39,624 bases of DNA, taken from Bacteroidales bacterium (GTDB taxonomy: Bacteria; Bacteroidota; Bacteroidia; Bacteroidales; UBA932). Made by a program: the position numbers and the translations under genes. The stretch's first letter is position 1. Each line of letters starts with the position of its first letter. Shown one piece after another: positions 6,850-15,167 of this stretch. The notes under the pieces are model-generated. The model saw only the letters and a program-made list of their open reading frames with translations, had not been told where the DNA came from and searched no databases. The stretch is taken from contig JAFYEM010000012.1 of assembly GCA_017544265.1 (NCBI GenBank), forward strand, positions 1-39,624, read 5' to 3'.

Positions 6850-9800
6850 AAATGCTCTACAGCTTCACCTTTTTCATTGAACACCCCGCCCTTGAAGCTG
6901 CCGGTGCCGGGGACCTTGAACAACAGTATTTCCTGTCCGGAACCGAAGTCTCCGTTGGCCCTGTCCACATCTATGCGGATGAAGCGGGCATTGGGCGTTC
7001 CATCGAAGGAAAATACTTTGGCTGAGGAACTTATCTCCCAGTTGAAAGGCACGGGAGCGGACCAAGACGCAGCATCGGAGCTCCATGAAATCCTGCCCGA
7101 AACGAAGGTGCCGTTGCCGGCATCCCTGCGGGGGATATACTCCATCCGCTCCAGTGTCCACACTGCGCCGAGATCCAGCTGCAGCTGGAACGGAGTGGCT
7201 TTTTCGCTCCATTTGGTGTGCCACATTTCGCCTTCGGTGTCAAGGTCGAACAGGCGCTCGGTGCCCTGTCCGTTCTGGGACGGTGCGGAGCAGCTGGCGC
7301 TGATGCCCCTGATTGCATTTTCAAGCGGATCAGGAGCGGTCTTTATCTGAGTCAGGACCCAGGAAGATACGCCCTCGGAATTGACGCTCCGGAGCTTGAA
7401 TTCATATCCGGTATCGGGGGACAGTCCGTCGAAGGTGAAGGAATTGCGGAGATTGGAATAGAGCTGGGAATTGAACTCGATTTCGCTGTAGTCTGCATTT
7501 GACGGAGCGTTCCACCTGAGAGTAATCGAAGTGGGAGCAATATCCTTCGCGACGGGGGTGAAGGAAGGGGGCTCGAGGCGGCCTTTGCCACTCGCTGCGG
7601 AGAAGGGATTGTCATAGGCATATCCCGTTACGGAAATGCTTATAGAAGACTTTGTTATGTCAATTTCCTTAAGCTTTACCTTAAGTTCTTTCCGTTCTAT
7701 TATCCAGGCGTTTTCCAAGTCTTCGAACTGCTCCGGTGAAGTGGCTGCGACAAGCCTTGTTTTCCTCTCGTCGATACGTGCTTCCACGGATGAAACCCTG
7801 GTTGCGAGCATTCTCACCAGCGTTGCCTTCATGCGTTCCATTCCGCTGAAAGTCCCCTGGGTTTTTCCGATGAGGAAAGAAACCTTGTCGCGGTCTCTTG
7901 AAAGGCCGAGGTGGGTCCTTGAAAATTCGTTTTCCAGATACTTGACCGAACTTCCGTCATCGTCGTATTCGGAGAAGGTCGTGCCGTCTCCGGGGAAGAG
8001 TCTGTAGATACGGAGTCTGCGGTTCTGCTCTGAAGGGTTGTTGTGCGGCTGGGCCATAGGAATGATGGCGCCTTCGCGGATGAATACCGGTATCCTGTCA
8101 AGAGGTGCGGGGTAGTTGTTTATCACCCTTCCGCCTTCGAGGGTCTCGCCTGTGAAAAAGTCGGCCCAGAGGCCTTTCGGGAGGTAAATTCCGTCGCGGA
8201 TATCATCTCCGTCGGCTTTGATGTCGGTTTCCTTGTAAACCGGGGCGACGAGAATCCATGGGCCGAACATGTACTGGTAGCGCAGCAGATTGTCATCGGC
8301 TTTCTCGTCCGGGAATTCCAGGAACATGGCCCTTATCATCGGCAGTCCGTTGACTGCGGTGCGGGCTATGCTGTACTGGTAGGGGATAAGTTTGGATTTG
8401 AGTTTCAGGAACTTCCGGTTGATGACCGCAGCTCTTTCGCCGAGCGCGTGGGGATACTTCGGATTGGAGCCCCAGCCGTCCATGTTCATCTGTATGGGGG
8501 TGAAGGTCTTCCACTGGAATTCGCGAATGTTGACGAATTCGTTTCCGCCGCCGAAAATACCGTCTGTATCAGAGGTGATATTGGGCTGTCCGCTGAGGCC
8601 GGAACCGATGTAGGTGGGGATGTGGAAGCGGATGTACTCCCATTCTCCGCCCTTCTGGTCGCCGGTCCAGATGCCGGCGTAGCGCTGCGTGCCCGCCCAG
8701 CCGTCCACGGAGATGATGAAAGGTCTTGCTCCGCCGCTCTTGCGGGTGATGATTTCAGCGGCGCGGGTGATGCCGTTCAGGCCGAAGGAATAACCGGGGG
8801 CCACCCAGGCGACATCGGTCTTCAGTACCCTGACGCCGCCATCTCCTACCTCAGCTTCGAGGTCGCGCTGGAGAAGAGGTGCAAGTGTGTCCACTGGATA
8901 CAGGTCGGACTGGGTCCACAGGCCTATTTCCACGCCCTTGCTGCGGGCATAGTCCCCGAAGCGGCGGAGATTGTTTATATTGCCCCCGAGGGTGGATGAC
9001 TGCCCGTAACCGCAGGCGTAGCCGTCGTTTGGAAGCACCCAGCCCAGGGGGAAGTCCCATTTCCGGTAGCGGTCCACCACCGCCCTTGCGCTGAACTGAT
9101 AGTCATCCACGGTGGTGCCGTTGAGGGATTCGCGGAGGCCTCCGTTGTCGCTCTGGCTCTCCTTGTAGCGCTTGCCGTCCTCAAAGAGGATGCCGTCTTT
9201 GGATTCGGCCCACCAGTCGCGGTTGTATGCGTTCAGATGGCCTTCATAGAAGCCGAAGCGGGGCATCAGCACGGGCTTGCCGGTGAGGGCGTAATAGGCA
9301 CGGAGAATTTCCGAAGGGGTGTCGCCGGTGAAAATGAACATGTCCAGATAGTCATCTTCGTGGCTGAGGGTTATTTCGTTCGGGCTGCGGAAGTCATAGA
9401 CACCCTTGCGGAAGGTGTGGAAGAGCACTCCGTAGGAGTTTTTTGCCCAGAAGAAGGGGGCGGGGGAGGCGACTCCGCCGTCGGTCCAGCTGTTGAGGTT
9501 CTCTATGAGTATGGACTTTCCCTTGTGCGAGTAACGGCCGTTCTGAACTCCGCCGCCGTAGAACTGCTCGGAGGGGGAACTGCCGGCGCGGATGGTGAAG
9601 CCCTTGCCGGTGAAATCGACTGGAGCCCTGAGGCGGAAGCGGTCGCGCCCGTCGGAGACGGTGAATCGGCCGTCGCCGGTGTCTATCCGGACGGTAATTG
9701 TCCCGTTGGTAATTATCCGCAGGGAGCCGTTGTCGGATGAGCTTATCTTTCCGGGACTGACTCTGGGATTGTCCTGCAGGATCTTTGCCTGAGGTGTGGC

Positions 9801-9998
9801 TTCCGGGTCGCGTATGATCCTTCCGAGCGGATCATAGAAAATACGGACTGTCCTGGGGCCATAGAAGTCCACGAAAATGCTTCGTCCGTTTGCAAGTGTA
9901 ACAGTTTCAGATGTTTTCGCCGGATCCTTTGCCGCGAATGATTCGGGGCCGGCGAAGAGGGCGAAAAATGCAAGTGTCAGAAGGAAAATCTTTTTCAT
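6846..9998 (-). CDS. Secreted GH31 family alpha-glycosidase with FN3 and F5/8C (CBM32-like) domains; possibly alpha-N-acetylgalactosaminidase type
   Basis: A 1050-aa exported enzyme. Signal peptide 1-22; GH31 N-terminal beta domain to ~240; catalytic barrel ~240-540 with predicted nucleophile Asp395 (VLKTDVAW) and acid/base Asp447 (GIWTGD); C-terminal beta domains to ~715; a helical region ~720-785; FN3 ~812-888; F5/8 type C domain ~893-1028. The distinctive stretch SGQPNITSDTDGIFGG (469-484) replaces the HDIGGF-like motif of common GH31 alpha-glucosidases and, with the helical/FN3/CBM32 tail, resembles the GH31 branch containing alpha-GalNAc-ases (subfamily 18, Enterococcus and Bacteroides enzymes). 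That subfamily call is inference. First gene of an operon with the TonB receptor and DUF4249 gene, divergent from the M60/sialidase operon. Predicted transcript is nearly leaderless. Confidence 0.88.
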   Translation of the reverse strand: MKKIFLLTLAFFALFAGPESFAAKDPAKTSETVTLANGRSIFVDFYGPRTVRIFYDPLGRIIRDPEATPQAKILQDNPRVSPGKISSSDNGSLRIITNGTITVRIDTGDGRFTVSDGRDRFRLRAPVDFTGKGFTIRAGSSPSEQFYGGGVQNGRYSHKGKSILIENLNSWTDGGVASPAPFFWAKNSYGVLFHTFRKGVYDFRSPNEITLSHEDDYLDMFIFTGDTPSEILRAYYALTGKPVLMPRFGFYEGHLNAYNRDWWAESKDGILFEDGKRYKESQSDNGGLRESLNGTTVDDYQFSARAVVDRYRKWDFPLGWVLPNDGYACGYGQSSTLGGNINNLRRFGDYARSKGVEIGLWTQSDLYPVDTLAPLLQRDLEAEVGDGGVRVLKTDVAWVAPGYSFGLNGITRAAEIITRKSGGARPFIISVDGWAGTQRYAGIWTGDQKGGEWEYIRFHIPTYIGSGLSGQPNITSDTDGIFGGGNEFVNIREFQWKTFTPIQMNMDGWGSNPKYPHALGERAAVINRKFLKLKSKLIPYQYSIARTAVNGLPMIRAMFLEFPDEKADDNLLRYQYMFGPWILVAPVYKETDIKADGDDIRDGIYLPKGLWADFFTGETLEGGRVINNYPAPLDRIPVFIREGAIIPMAQPHNNPSEQNRRLRIYRLFPGDGTTFSEYDDDGSSVKYLENEFSRTHLGLSRDRDKVSFLIGKTQGTFSGMERMKATLVRMLATRVSSVEARIDERKTRLVAATSPEQFEDLENAWIIERKELKVKLKEIDITKSSISISVTGYAYDNPFSAASGKGRLEPPSFTPVAKDIAPTSITLRWNAPSNADYSEIEFNSQLYSNLRNSFTFDGLSPDTGYEFKLRSVNSEGVSSWVLTQIKTAPDPLENAIRGISASCSAPSQNGQGTERLFDLDTEGEMWHTKWSEKATPFQLQLDLGAVWTLERMEYIPRRDAGNGTFVSGRISWSSDAASWSAPVPFNWEISSSAKVFSFDGTPNARFIRIDVDRANGDFGSGQEILLFKVPGTGSFKGGVFNEKGEAVEHL

Positions 9999-10002
9999 AT
10001 CG

Positions 10003-10034
10003 CAAAGATGGAAATAATTTGGATAGAAATCAAA
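10003..10034 (-). promoter_or_regulatory. Promoter of the GH31 operon
   Basis: Minus-strand -33 TTTG (10031-10034), 20-bp gap, -7 CATCTTTG (10003-10010; one mismatch to TAnnTTTG). Initiation a few bases downstream falls at or next to the ATG at 9996-9998, so the mRNA may be leaderless. Confidence 0.5.
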
Positions 10035-10049
10035 ATTTTCATAACTTGC
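10018..10049 (+). promoter_or_regulatory. Promoter of the SusC operon
   Basis: -33 TTTG (10018-10021), 20-bp gap, -7 TAACTTGC (10042-10049; near match). It physically overlaps the divergent GH31 promoter (10003-10034), so the two cannot easily be occupied at once. Confidence 0.45.
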
Positions 10050-10072
10050 GAAATCTATCCCTTGGGGGATAG
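10021..10072. promoter_or_regulatory. GATAG inverted repeats, candidate operator / leader hairpin
   Basis: A perfect 7-bp inverted repeat CTATCCC-TTGG-GGGATAG spans 10055-10072, just after the predicted SusC start site. A second arm GGATAGA at 10021-10027, next to the SusC -33 box, is complementary to TCTATCC at 10054-10060. Three copies of one half-site across the divergent promoters suggest a regulator binding site or two alternative RNA/DNA structures. Confidence 0.5.
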
Positions 10073-10110
10073 GGCCACAAGAAAGACTAAACTAACCATT
10101 CTGATAAACA

Positions 10111-13100
10111 ATGAAGCCAAAACTTCTTTCAAGCTTTAGCATCATCGCTGCTTTGCTCGCGTGCGTGATGTTATGGCCTGCTGCTGCACAGAAGCCCGGC
10201 AAACTCACTGTCTCCGGCGTAGTTACGGATGACGCTGGGGAACCGGTAATCGGTGCGGGAGTACTGGTGAAAAACACCGTGAACGGCGTTATCACCGGCC
10301 TGGATGGCGAATATACCATCACGGTCGATGCCATCGGCGGCGGCGGTGTCCTCCAGTTCACGGCCCTCGGATTCGATGACGTCGAGGTGTCCGTTGACGG
10401 CAGGACCGAACTGAATGTCATTATGAAAATCGCTTCACAGCAACTTGACGAGGTCGTCGTGGTCGGTTACGGCACCCAGAAGAGGGAATCCGTCGTGGGT
10501 TCCATCGCAACAGTGGACGCGACGCAGCTGAAGGTTCCTTCCGCCAAGCTGTCCACGGGTCTTGCCGGCCAGCTTGCCGGTGTGGTCGCCGTCCAGAAGA
10601 CCGGCCAGCCGGGCGAGAGCTCCGCTGATTTCTATATCCGGGGCGTCTCCTCTTTCCAGGGCGCTGTCAAGCCGCTCGTGCTGGTGGACGGTGTCGAGAG
10701 GGAACTGGACCTTGTGGACACGGACGACATCGCTTCGTTCTCGATTCTCAAGGACGCGTCCGCATCGGCTGTCTATGGTGTCCGCGGCGCCAACGGCGTT
10801 ATTTTGATCACCACCAAGAAAGGTGACATAGGCCGTCCGAAGGTCAATGTCCGCAGTGAAACGGGTATCACCCAGCCGCTGATCATGCCCCGCTTCGTCA
10901 ATTCGGAGCAGTTCGCGACCATGTACAACTGGGCTGCCGACGAACCCTATTACAGCGAGGAGGAGATTCTCAAATACCGCAACCATTCGGATCCTGATTT
11001 CTATCCTGACGTGAACTGGATAGATCAGATGTACAAGAAGTCCGCGATGAACCAGAGGGTGAACGTCTCCATCTCCGGCGGTACCGAGGTCGTGCGCTAC
11101 TTCGTTTCCGGCAGTTTCTATACGGAGTCTTCCATTTTCAAGAACGCCGGCAACATCTACGGCTACGACTCCTCCATCAAGTACAACAAGTTCAATTTCC
11201 GCGCGAACGTCGATATAAACCTCACGCCCTCGACCATTTTCTCGCTGAACCTCGCCAATATCTACGAGACCCGCGTTTCTCCTGGTACGGGTTCGGAAAC
11301 CATCTGGAGCTGGGCTTTCTCGACTTCGCCTAACGCTGTTCCCTACGAGTATTCGGACGGTACCATCTCCCGTCCTTCCGGTACTATCGAGAACCCCTGG
11401 AACCTTCTGGTGCATACCGGTTACGCTGAGTCTTTCACCAACTCCGCCCAGTCAGTCATCGGCCTTACCCAGGATTTCGGAAAGCTCTGGGATCCTCTCC
11501 AGGGACTCACTGCGAACCTGAAGTTCTCCTGGGATGCCTGGAACTACCAGTACCAGGGCAGGACCAAGACCCCGACCCAGTACCATGCTACCGGCAGGGA
11601 TGCGGACGGCAATCTGGTGTTCGGCGAACCGGTGGTGACCGGCAGTTCGTCCCTGTCCTACGGGGAGGCCGGTTCCGGTTCCATGACGACCTATCTCGAA
11701 GGCTCCCTGACTTATAACCGTCTTTTCGGCAGCCACAGGGTGGGGGGCATGTTCCTTTACAACCACACCATCAAGCGCAACACTCTCGGCGCTGACGCCA
11801 CTACGTCCCTTCCCTACAAGAACCAGGGTATCGCGGCCCGCGTCACCTATGCCTTCAAGGACCGTTATTTCGCCGAGGTCAACATGGGCTATAACGGAAG
11901 TGAAAACTTCGCTCCCGGCCACCGCTTCGGCTTTTTCCCGGCCATTTCCGTGGGTTACCTTATTTCGGAAGAGAATTTCTGGAATCCCGTGAAGGAATAT
12001 ATCAACGTGCTCAAGTTCAAGGCTTCCTACGGCAAGGTCGGTAATGACCAGATAGGGCAGAGCACCCGCTGGCTCTACCTTCCTACAGTCATCACCGGAA
12101 ATTCCGTATCCATAGGCGAAACCAATACCAACGGCGGCACCGGTATTGCAATCGGCCGTGCGGAAAACCTGAATTTCTCATGGGAGGAGGAGACCAAACT
12201 GAATGTCGGTGTGGAATTCGAACTCTTCCGCCAGCTGAGAATCATGGCCGACTACTTCGACTCCCACCGTACCGGTATCCTCATGCTCCGCGCCGGCCTT
12301 CCCGGCATCGCCGGTTACCAGAGCGGCAGCAAACTGCCTTACGTCAATGTGGGTGAGGCGCGCAACAGCGGTGTGGATATGTCCCTGGAGTGGCATAAGC
12401 AGTTCGGCGAGTGGTATCTGACCGCGCGCGGGAACTTTACATACAACCGCAACCTCATGGTGAACAACGACGAGCCGGACTGGAAGTACAAATACCAGAA
12501 CCGTATCGGAAAGCCTTTCGGTACAGGCCAGTCCCAGCCCTGGGGTCTCGTGGCCCTGGGCCTGTTCGAGAGTGAAGAGGAAATCGCAAATTCCCCGGTG
12601 CAGACCTTCGGCGAGTACCGTGTGGGTGATATCAAGTATCAGGATATAAACGGTGACGGCCGTATAGACGTGGACGACCAGATTTATCTCGGTTTCACCG
12701 ATATTCCTGAAATCACCTACGGCTTCGGCTTCAATGTCGAGTGGAAGGGCATAGACTTCGGCGTGTTCTTCCAGGGTGTCGGGAACGTGAACTTCTTCCT
12801 CAGCGGAGCGTCCCTGACCTCCCCGTTCTCTACCAACGCCATTGAGCGCTCGGCAATCCAGAGCGACGTATGGGAGCACGGATGGAACCGCCTTACCAAC
12901 AACGGAGAGGATATTTCCAAGGCCTCCGGGGCCCTGTATCCCCGTCTGTCCATCGGTTCCGCCGCTGGTTCCTCCAACAACTCCCAGACTTCTTCCTGGT
13001 GGCAGAGGGACGGAAGTTTCCTGCGTCTGAAGAATATCGAGATTGGTTATACCTTCCCGAAGAACTGGATGGTCAAGACCCATTTCATTTCTTCCCTGAG

Positions 13101-13233
13101 GATTTATGCTTCCGCTAACAATCTTCTCACTTTCTCATCCTTCAAGCTTTGGGATCCCGAGCAGGGTGGCGGACAGGGCGCTTCCTATCCGAACAACCGT
13201 GTGATCTCCTTCGGTCTTAACGCTAACTTTTAA
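10111..13233 (+). CDS. SusC-like TonB-dependent outer membrane transporter
   Basis: A 1040-aa SusC family protein. Signal peptide 1-26 (WPAAAQ); carboxypeptidase-like regulatory domain ~32-105 (VSGVVTDDAGEPVIGAGVLVKN... GLDGEYTI); TonB-box-like segment DEVVVVGYGTQKRES ~112-126; plug ~115-225 with the SusC hallmark YGVRGANGVILITTKKG; then a ~800-residue barrel. Ends with ISFGLNANF, a normal aromatic barrel terminus. It forms the outer membrane channel over which the SusD protein acts as a lid, importing oligosaccharides or glycopeptides with energy from TonB. First gene of the operon reaching 26549; the promoter and GATAG repeats lie directly upstream. The SusD gene follows after about a dozen bases. 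Confidence 0.95.
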   Translation: MKPKLLSSFSIIAALLACVMLWPAAAQKPGKLTVSGVVTDDAGEPVIGAGVLVKNTVNGVITGLDGEYTITVDAIGGGGVLQFTALGFDDVEVSVDGRTELNVIMKIASQQLDEVVVVGYGTQKRESVVGSIATVDATQLKVPSAKLSTGLAGQLAGVVAVQKTGQPGESSADFYIRGVSSFQGAVKPLVLVDGVERELDLVDTDDIASFSILKDASASAVYGVRGANGVILITTKKGDIGRPKVNVRSETGITQPLIMPRFVNSEQFATMYNWAADEPYYSEEEILKYRNHSDPDFYPDVNWIDQMYKKSAMNQRVNVSISGGTEVVRYFVSGSFYTESSIFKNAGNIYGYDSSIKYNKFNFRANVDINLTPSTIFSLNLANIYETRVSPGTGSETIWSWAFSTSPNAVPYEYSDGTISRPSGTIENPWNLLVHTGYAESFTNSAQSVIGLTQDFGKLWDPLQGLTANLKFSWDAWNYQYQGRTKTPTQYHATGRDADGNLVFGEPVVTGSSSLSYGEAGSGSMTTYLEGSLTYNRLFGSHRVGGMFLYNHTIKRNTLGADATTSLPYKNQGIAARVTYAFKDRYFAEVNMGYNGSENFAPGHRFGFFPAISVGYLISEENFWNPVKEYINVLKFKASYGKVGNDQIGQSTRWLYLPTVITGNSVSIGETNTNGGTGIAIGRAENLNFSWEEETKLNVGVEFELFRQLRIMADYFDSHRTGILMLRAGLPGIAGYQSGSKLPYVNVGEARNSGVDMSLEWHKQFGEWYLTARGNFTYNRNLMVNNDEPDWKYKYQNRIGKPFGTGQSQPWGLVALGLFESEEEIANSPVQTFGEYRVGDIKYQDINGDGRIDVDDQIYLGFTDIPEITYGFGFNVEWKGIDFGVFFQGVGNVNFFLSGASLTSPFSTNAIERSAIQSDVWEHGWNRLTNNGEDISKASGALYPRLSIGSAAGSSNNSQTSSWWQRDGSFLRLKNIEIGYTFPKNWMVKTHFISSLRIYASANNLLTFSSFKLWDPEQGGGQGASYPNNRVISFGLNANF

Positions 13234-13245
13234 TGGATTATGGCT

Positions 13246-15147
13246 ATGAAAAAGATCACGATACTTCTCATTTCCTTACTCGCTCTCTGCCTTGTATCCT
13301 GCGACAAGTTCCTTGACCGCCAGGAGGATGAGCAGCTGACAGAGGAGAAAATATGGAAATCTTTCGATTATACCCGCCAGTATTTTCTGAACTGCATGGG
13401 GTATCTTCCCAATGATGCAGAAAATATGGTCAGCGGCGTGCCTTATTTCGGAGCCACCGACGAAGCTTCCATGACCTGGAACTACAGCTACCGTCTGATA
13501 AACTTCGGCTCCTGGAATGCCACTTCGGTCCCCAACGACCGTTTCAACTCATATTATATGGGTATCCGCGACTGCAATATTTTCCTGAACAAGGCCCCGG
13601 GATGCTCTGACCCCATCCTTGCCTCCGACGCTTCCCGCAAGTCCCAGCTGGACATGTGGTTGGTGAGTGTCCGCTTCGCGCGCGCATACCTTTATTTCCT
13701 GCTTATGAGAGACTACGGCCCAGTGTTCCTGGTAGGGGACACTCCCATGGATTTCACCGCATCGACCGCTGAGCTTCAGCGCCCCCGCAACACCTGGGAC
13801 GAGTGCGTCGATTATGTGGTTTCCGAAATGCAGTATTGCGCGGACAATCTTCCCGATGCCCAGAATGCCGCCAACCTCGGCCTTCCCACCGTCGGTTCCG
13901 CCCTTGCCGTCATTTCAAGGCTTCAACTCTATTCCGCAAGGGCTCTTTTCAACGGCAACAAGCTCTACCGCACTGTACGCAATCCCGACGGGACCCAGCT
14001 TTTCCCCGCCGAGTTCGATGCGAACAAGTGGCTTGATGCCGCCCAGGCCGCGAAAGACGTCATAGACCTCGGAATTTACGAACTCTACAAAGACAAGGAC
14101 GACCCCGCTAATCCCTATCTCAACTATTACGGCATTTTCCAGGAGAACTGGAACAAGGAACTGATCTATTGCGGAGGCGGTTACCGTCACCGCGGAACCG
14201 TCAGCTACCACACCATGCCGACCGGTATCGCCTCCTATGTCTATGCCTACGGCGGCTGGGGCCCCACACAGAGTTCCGTGGATTCATACGCAATGGCAAA
14301 CGGACGCTATCCCATTACAGGATATGACGCCAACGGCGGTCCCATCGTGGATTCCGAATCCGGTTATCCTGCCGCAGACCAGGAATTCAAGACGACCACC
14401 GTTGAGAATCCTTTCCTGGTCGCCCTGAAATGCCAGAACGCTGAGGATACGAAGTCCAATTCCCCGAGGATGTATGCAGACCGCGAGCCCCGTTTCTACG
14501 TGACTGTTTACTGGCCCGGAACAGGCTGGAAGCACGGTGATGTCGTAGGGCGCGCCATCTTTGCAGACGGCGCCGCAGGCCATACCAACCACGACTTTCC
14601 GGTGACCGGCTATCTCGTGAACAAGTGGGTGGACCATCAGGTGGACAATTACTCCGGCCAGTACACCTACATGACTTTCCCGACCTTCCGCTATGCGGAG
14701 ATCATACTCAACTACGTGGAAGCAGTTCTGGAGTGCGAACTTAACGGCGTATCCGGTCCCGCGGTCAATCACGGCGAGGCTATGACCCTCTGGGCAAGCC
14801 TGAGGGAGCGTTCCGGCCTTCCTCCGATTACCGATGTCTATGAGAACGCCACCACCGAGCAGCTGCGCGAATATATCCGCCGCGAGCGTCAGGTGGAACT
14901 CGCCCAGGAAGGACACCGTTATTTCGACACCCGCACCTGGATGATTGCAACCGATGTCTGCAACGGACCTGTCTATGGTCTTGACACCTCCGTCAAGGGT
15001 GATATGTCCATGAAGGAACCTCCTGCAGCCATGCTCACCAGGAAGGTGGTCGAAAGACGCGTATTCAAGAGCAACCACTATCTCTATCCTTTCCTCCAGA
15101 GGGAACTGGACCGTAACAAGGAACTCACCCAGAATTATGGATGGTAA
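13246..15147 (+). CDS. SusD/RagB-like surface glycan-binding lipoprotein
   Basis: A 633-aa lipoprotein: signal peptide with lipobox LVSC (Cys20 from an upstream ATG, Cys18 from this start), then DKFLDRQEDEQLTEEKIW, the typical SusD N-terminus with an acidic surface-export signal. SusD tetratricopeptide landmarks are present: RFARAYLYFLLMRDYGPVFLV, LQRPRNTWDECVDYV, and the C-terminal LRERSGLPPI... EYIRRERQVELAQEGHRYFDTRTW. It caps the SusC channel and captures the ligand. The start at 13246 is chosen because it shares the CTATGAAA context seen at other starts in this operon and gives a standard signal peptide; an in-frame ATG two codons earlier (13240) is possible. Confidence 0.95.
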   Translation: MKKITILLISLLALCLVSCDKFLDRQEDEQLTEEKIWKSFDYTRQYFLNCMGYLPNDAENMVSGVPYFGATDEASMTWNYSYRLINFGSWNATSVPNDRFNSYYMGIRDCNIFLNKAPGCSDPILASDASRKSQLDMWLVSVRFARAYLYFLLMRDYGPVFLVGDTPMDFTASTAELQRPRNTWDECVDYVVSEMQYCADNLPDAQNAANLGLPTVGSALAVISRLQLYSARALFNGNKLYRTVRNPDGTQLFPAEFDANKWLDAAQAAKDVIDLGIYELYKDKDDPANPYLNYYGIFQENWNKELIYCGGGYRHRGTVSYHTMPTGIASYVYAYGGWGPTQSSVDSYAMANGRYPITGYDANGGPIVDSESGYPAADQEFKTTTVENPFLVALKCQNAEDTKSNSPRMYADREPRFYVTVYWPGTGWKHGDVVGRAIFADGAAGHTNHDFPVTGYLVNKWVDHQVDNYSGQYTYMTFPTFRYAEIILNYVEAVLECELNGVSGPAVNHGEAMTLWASLRERSGLPPITDVYENATTEQLREYIRRERQVELAQEGHRYFDTRTWMIATDVCNGPVYGLDTSVKGDMSMKEPPAAMLTRKVVERRVFKSNHYLYPFLQRELDRNKELTQNYGW

Positions 15148-15167
15148 GCGCTAAGAATTTTTTGACT

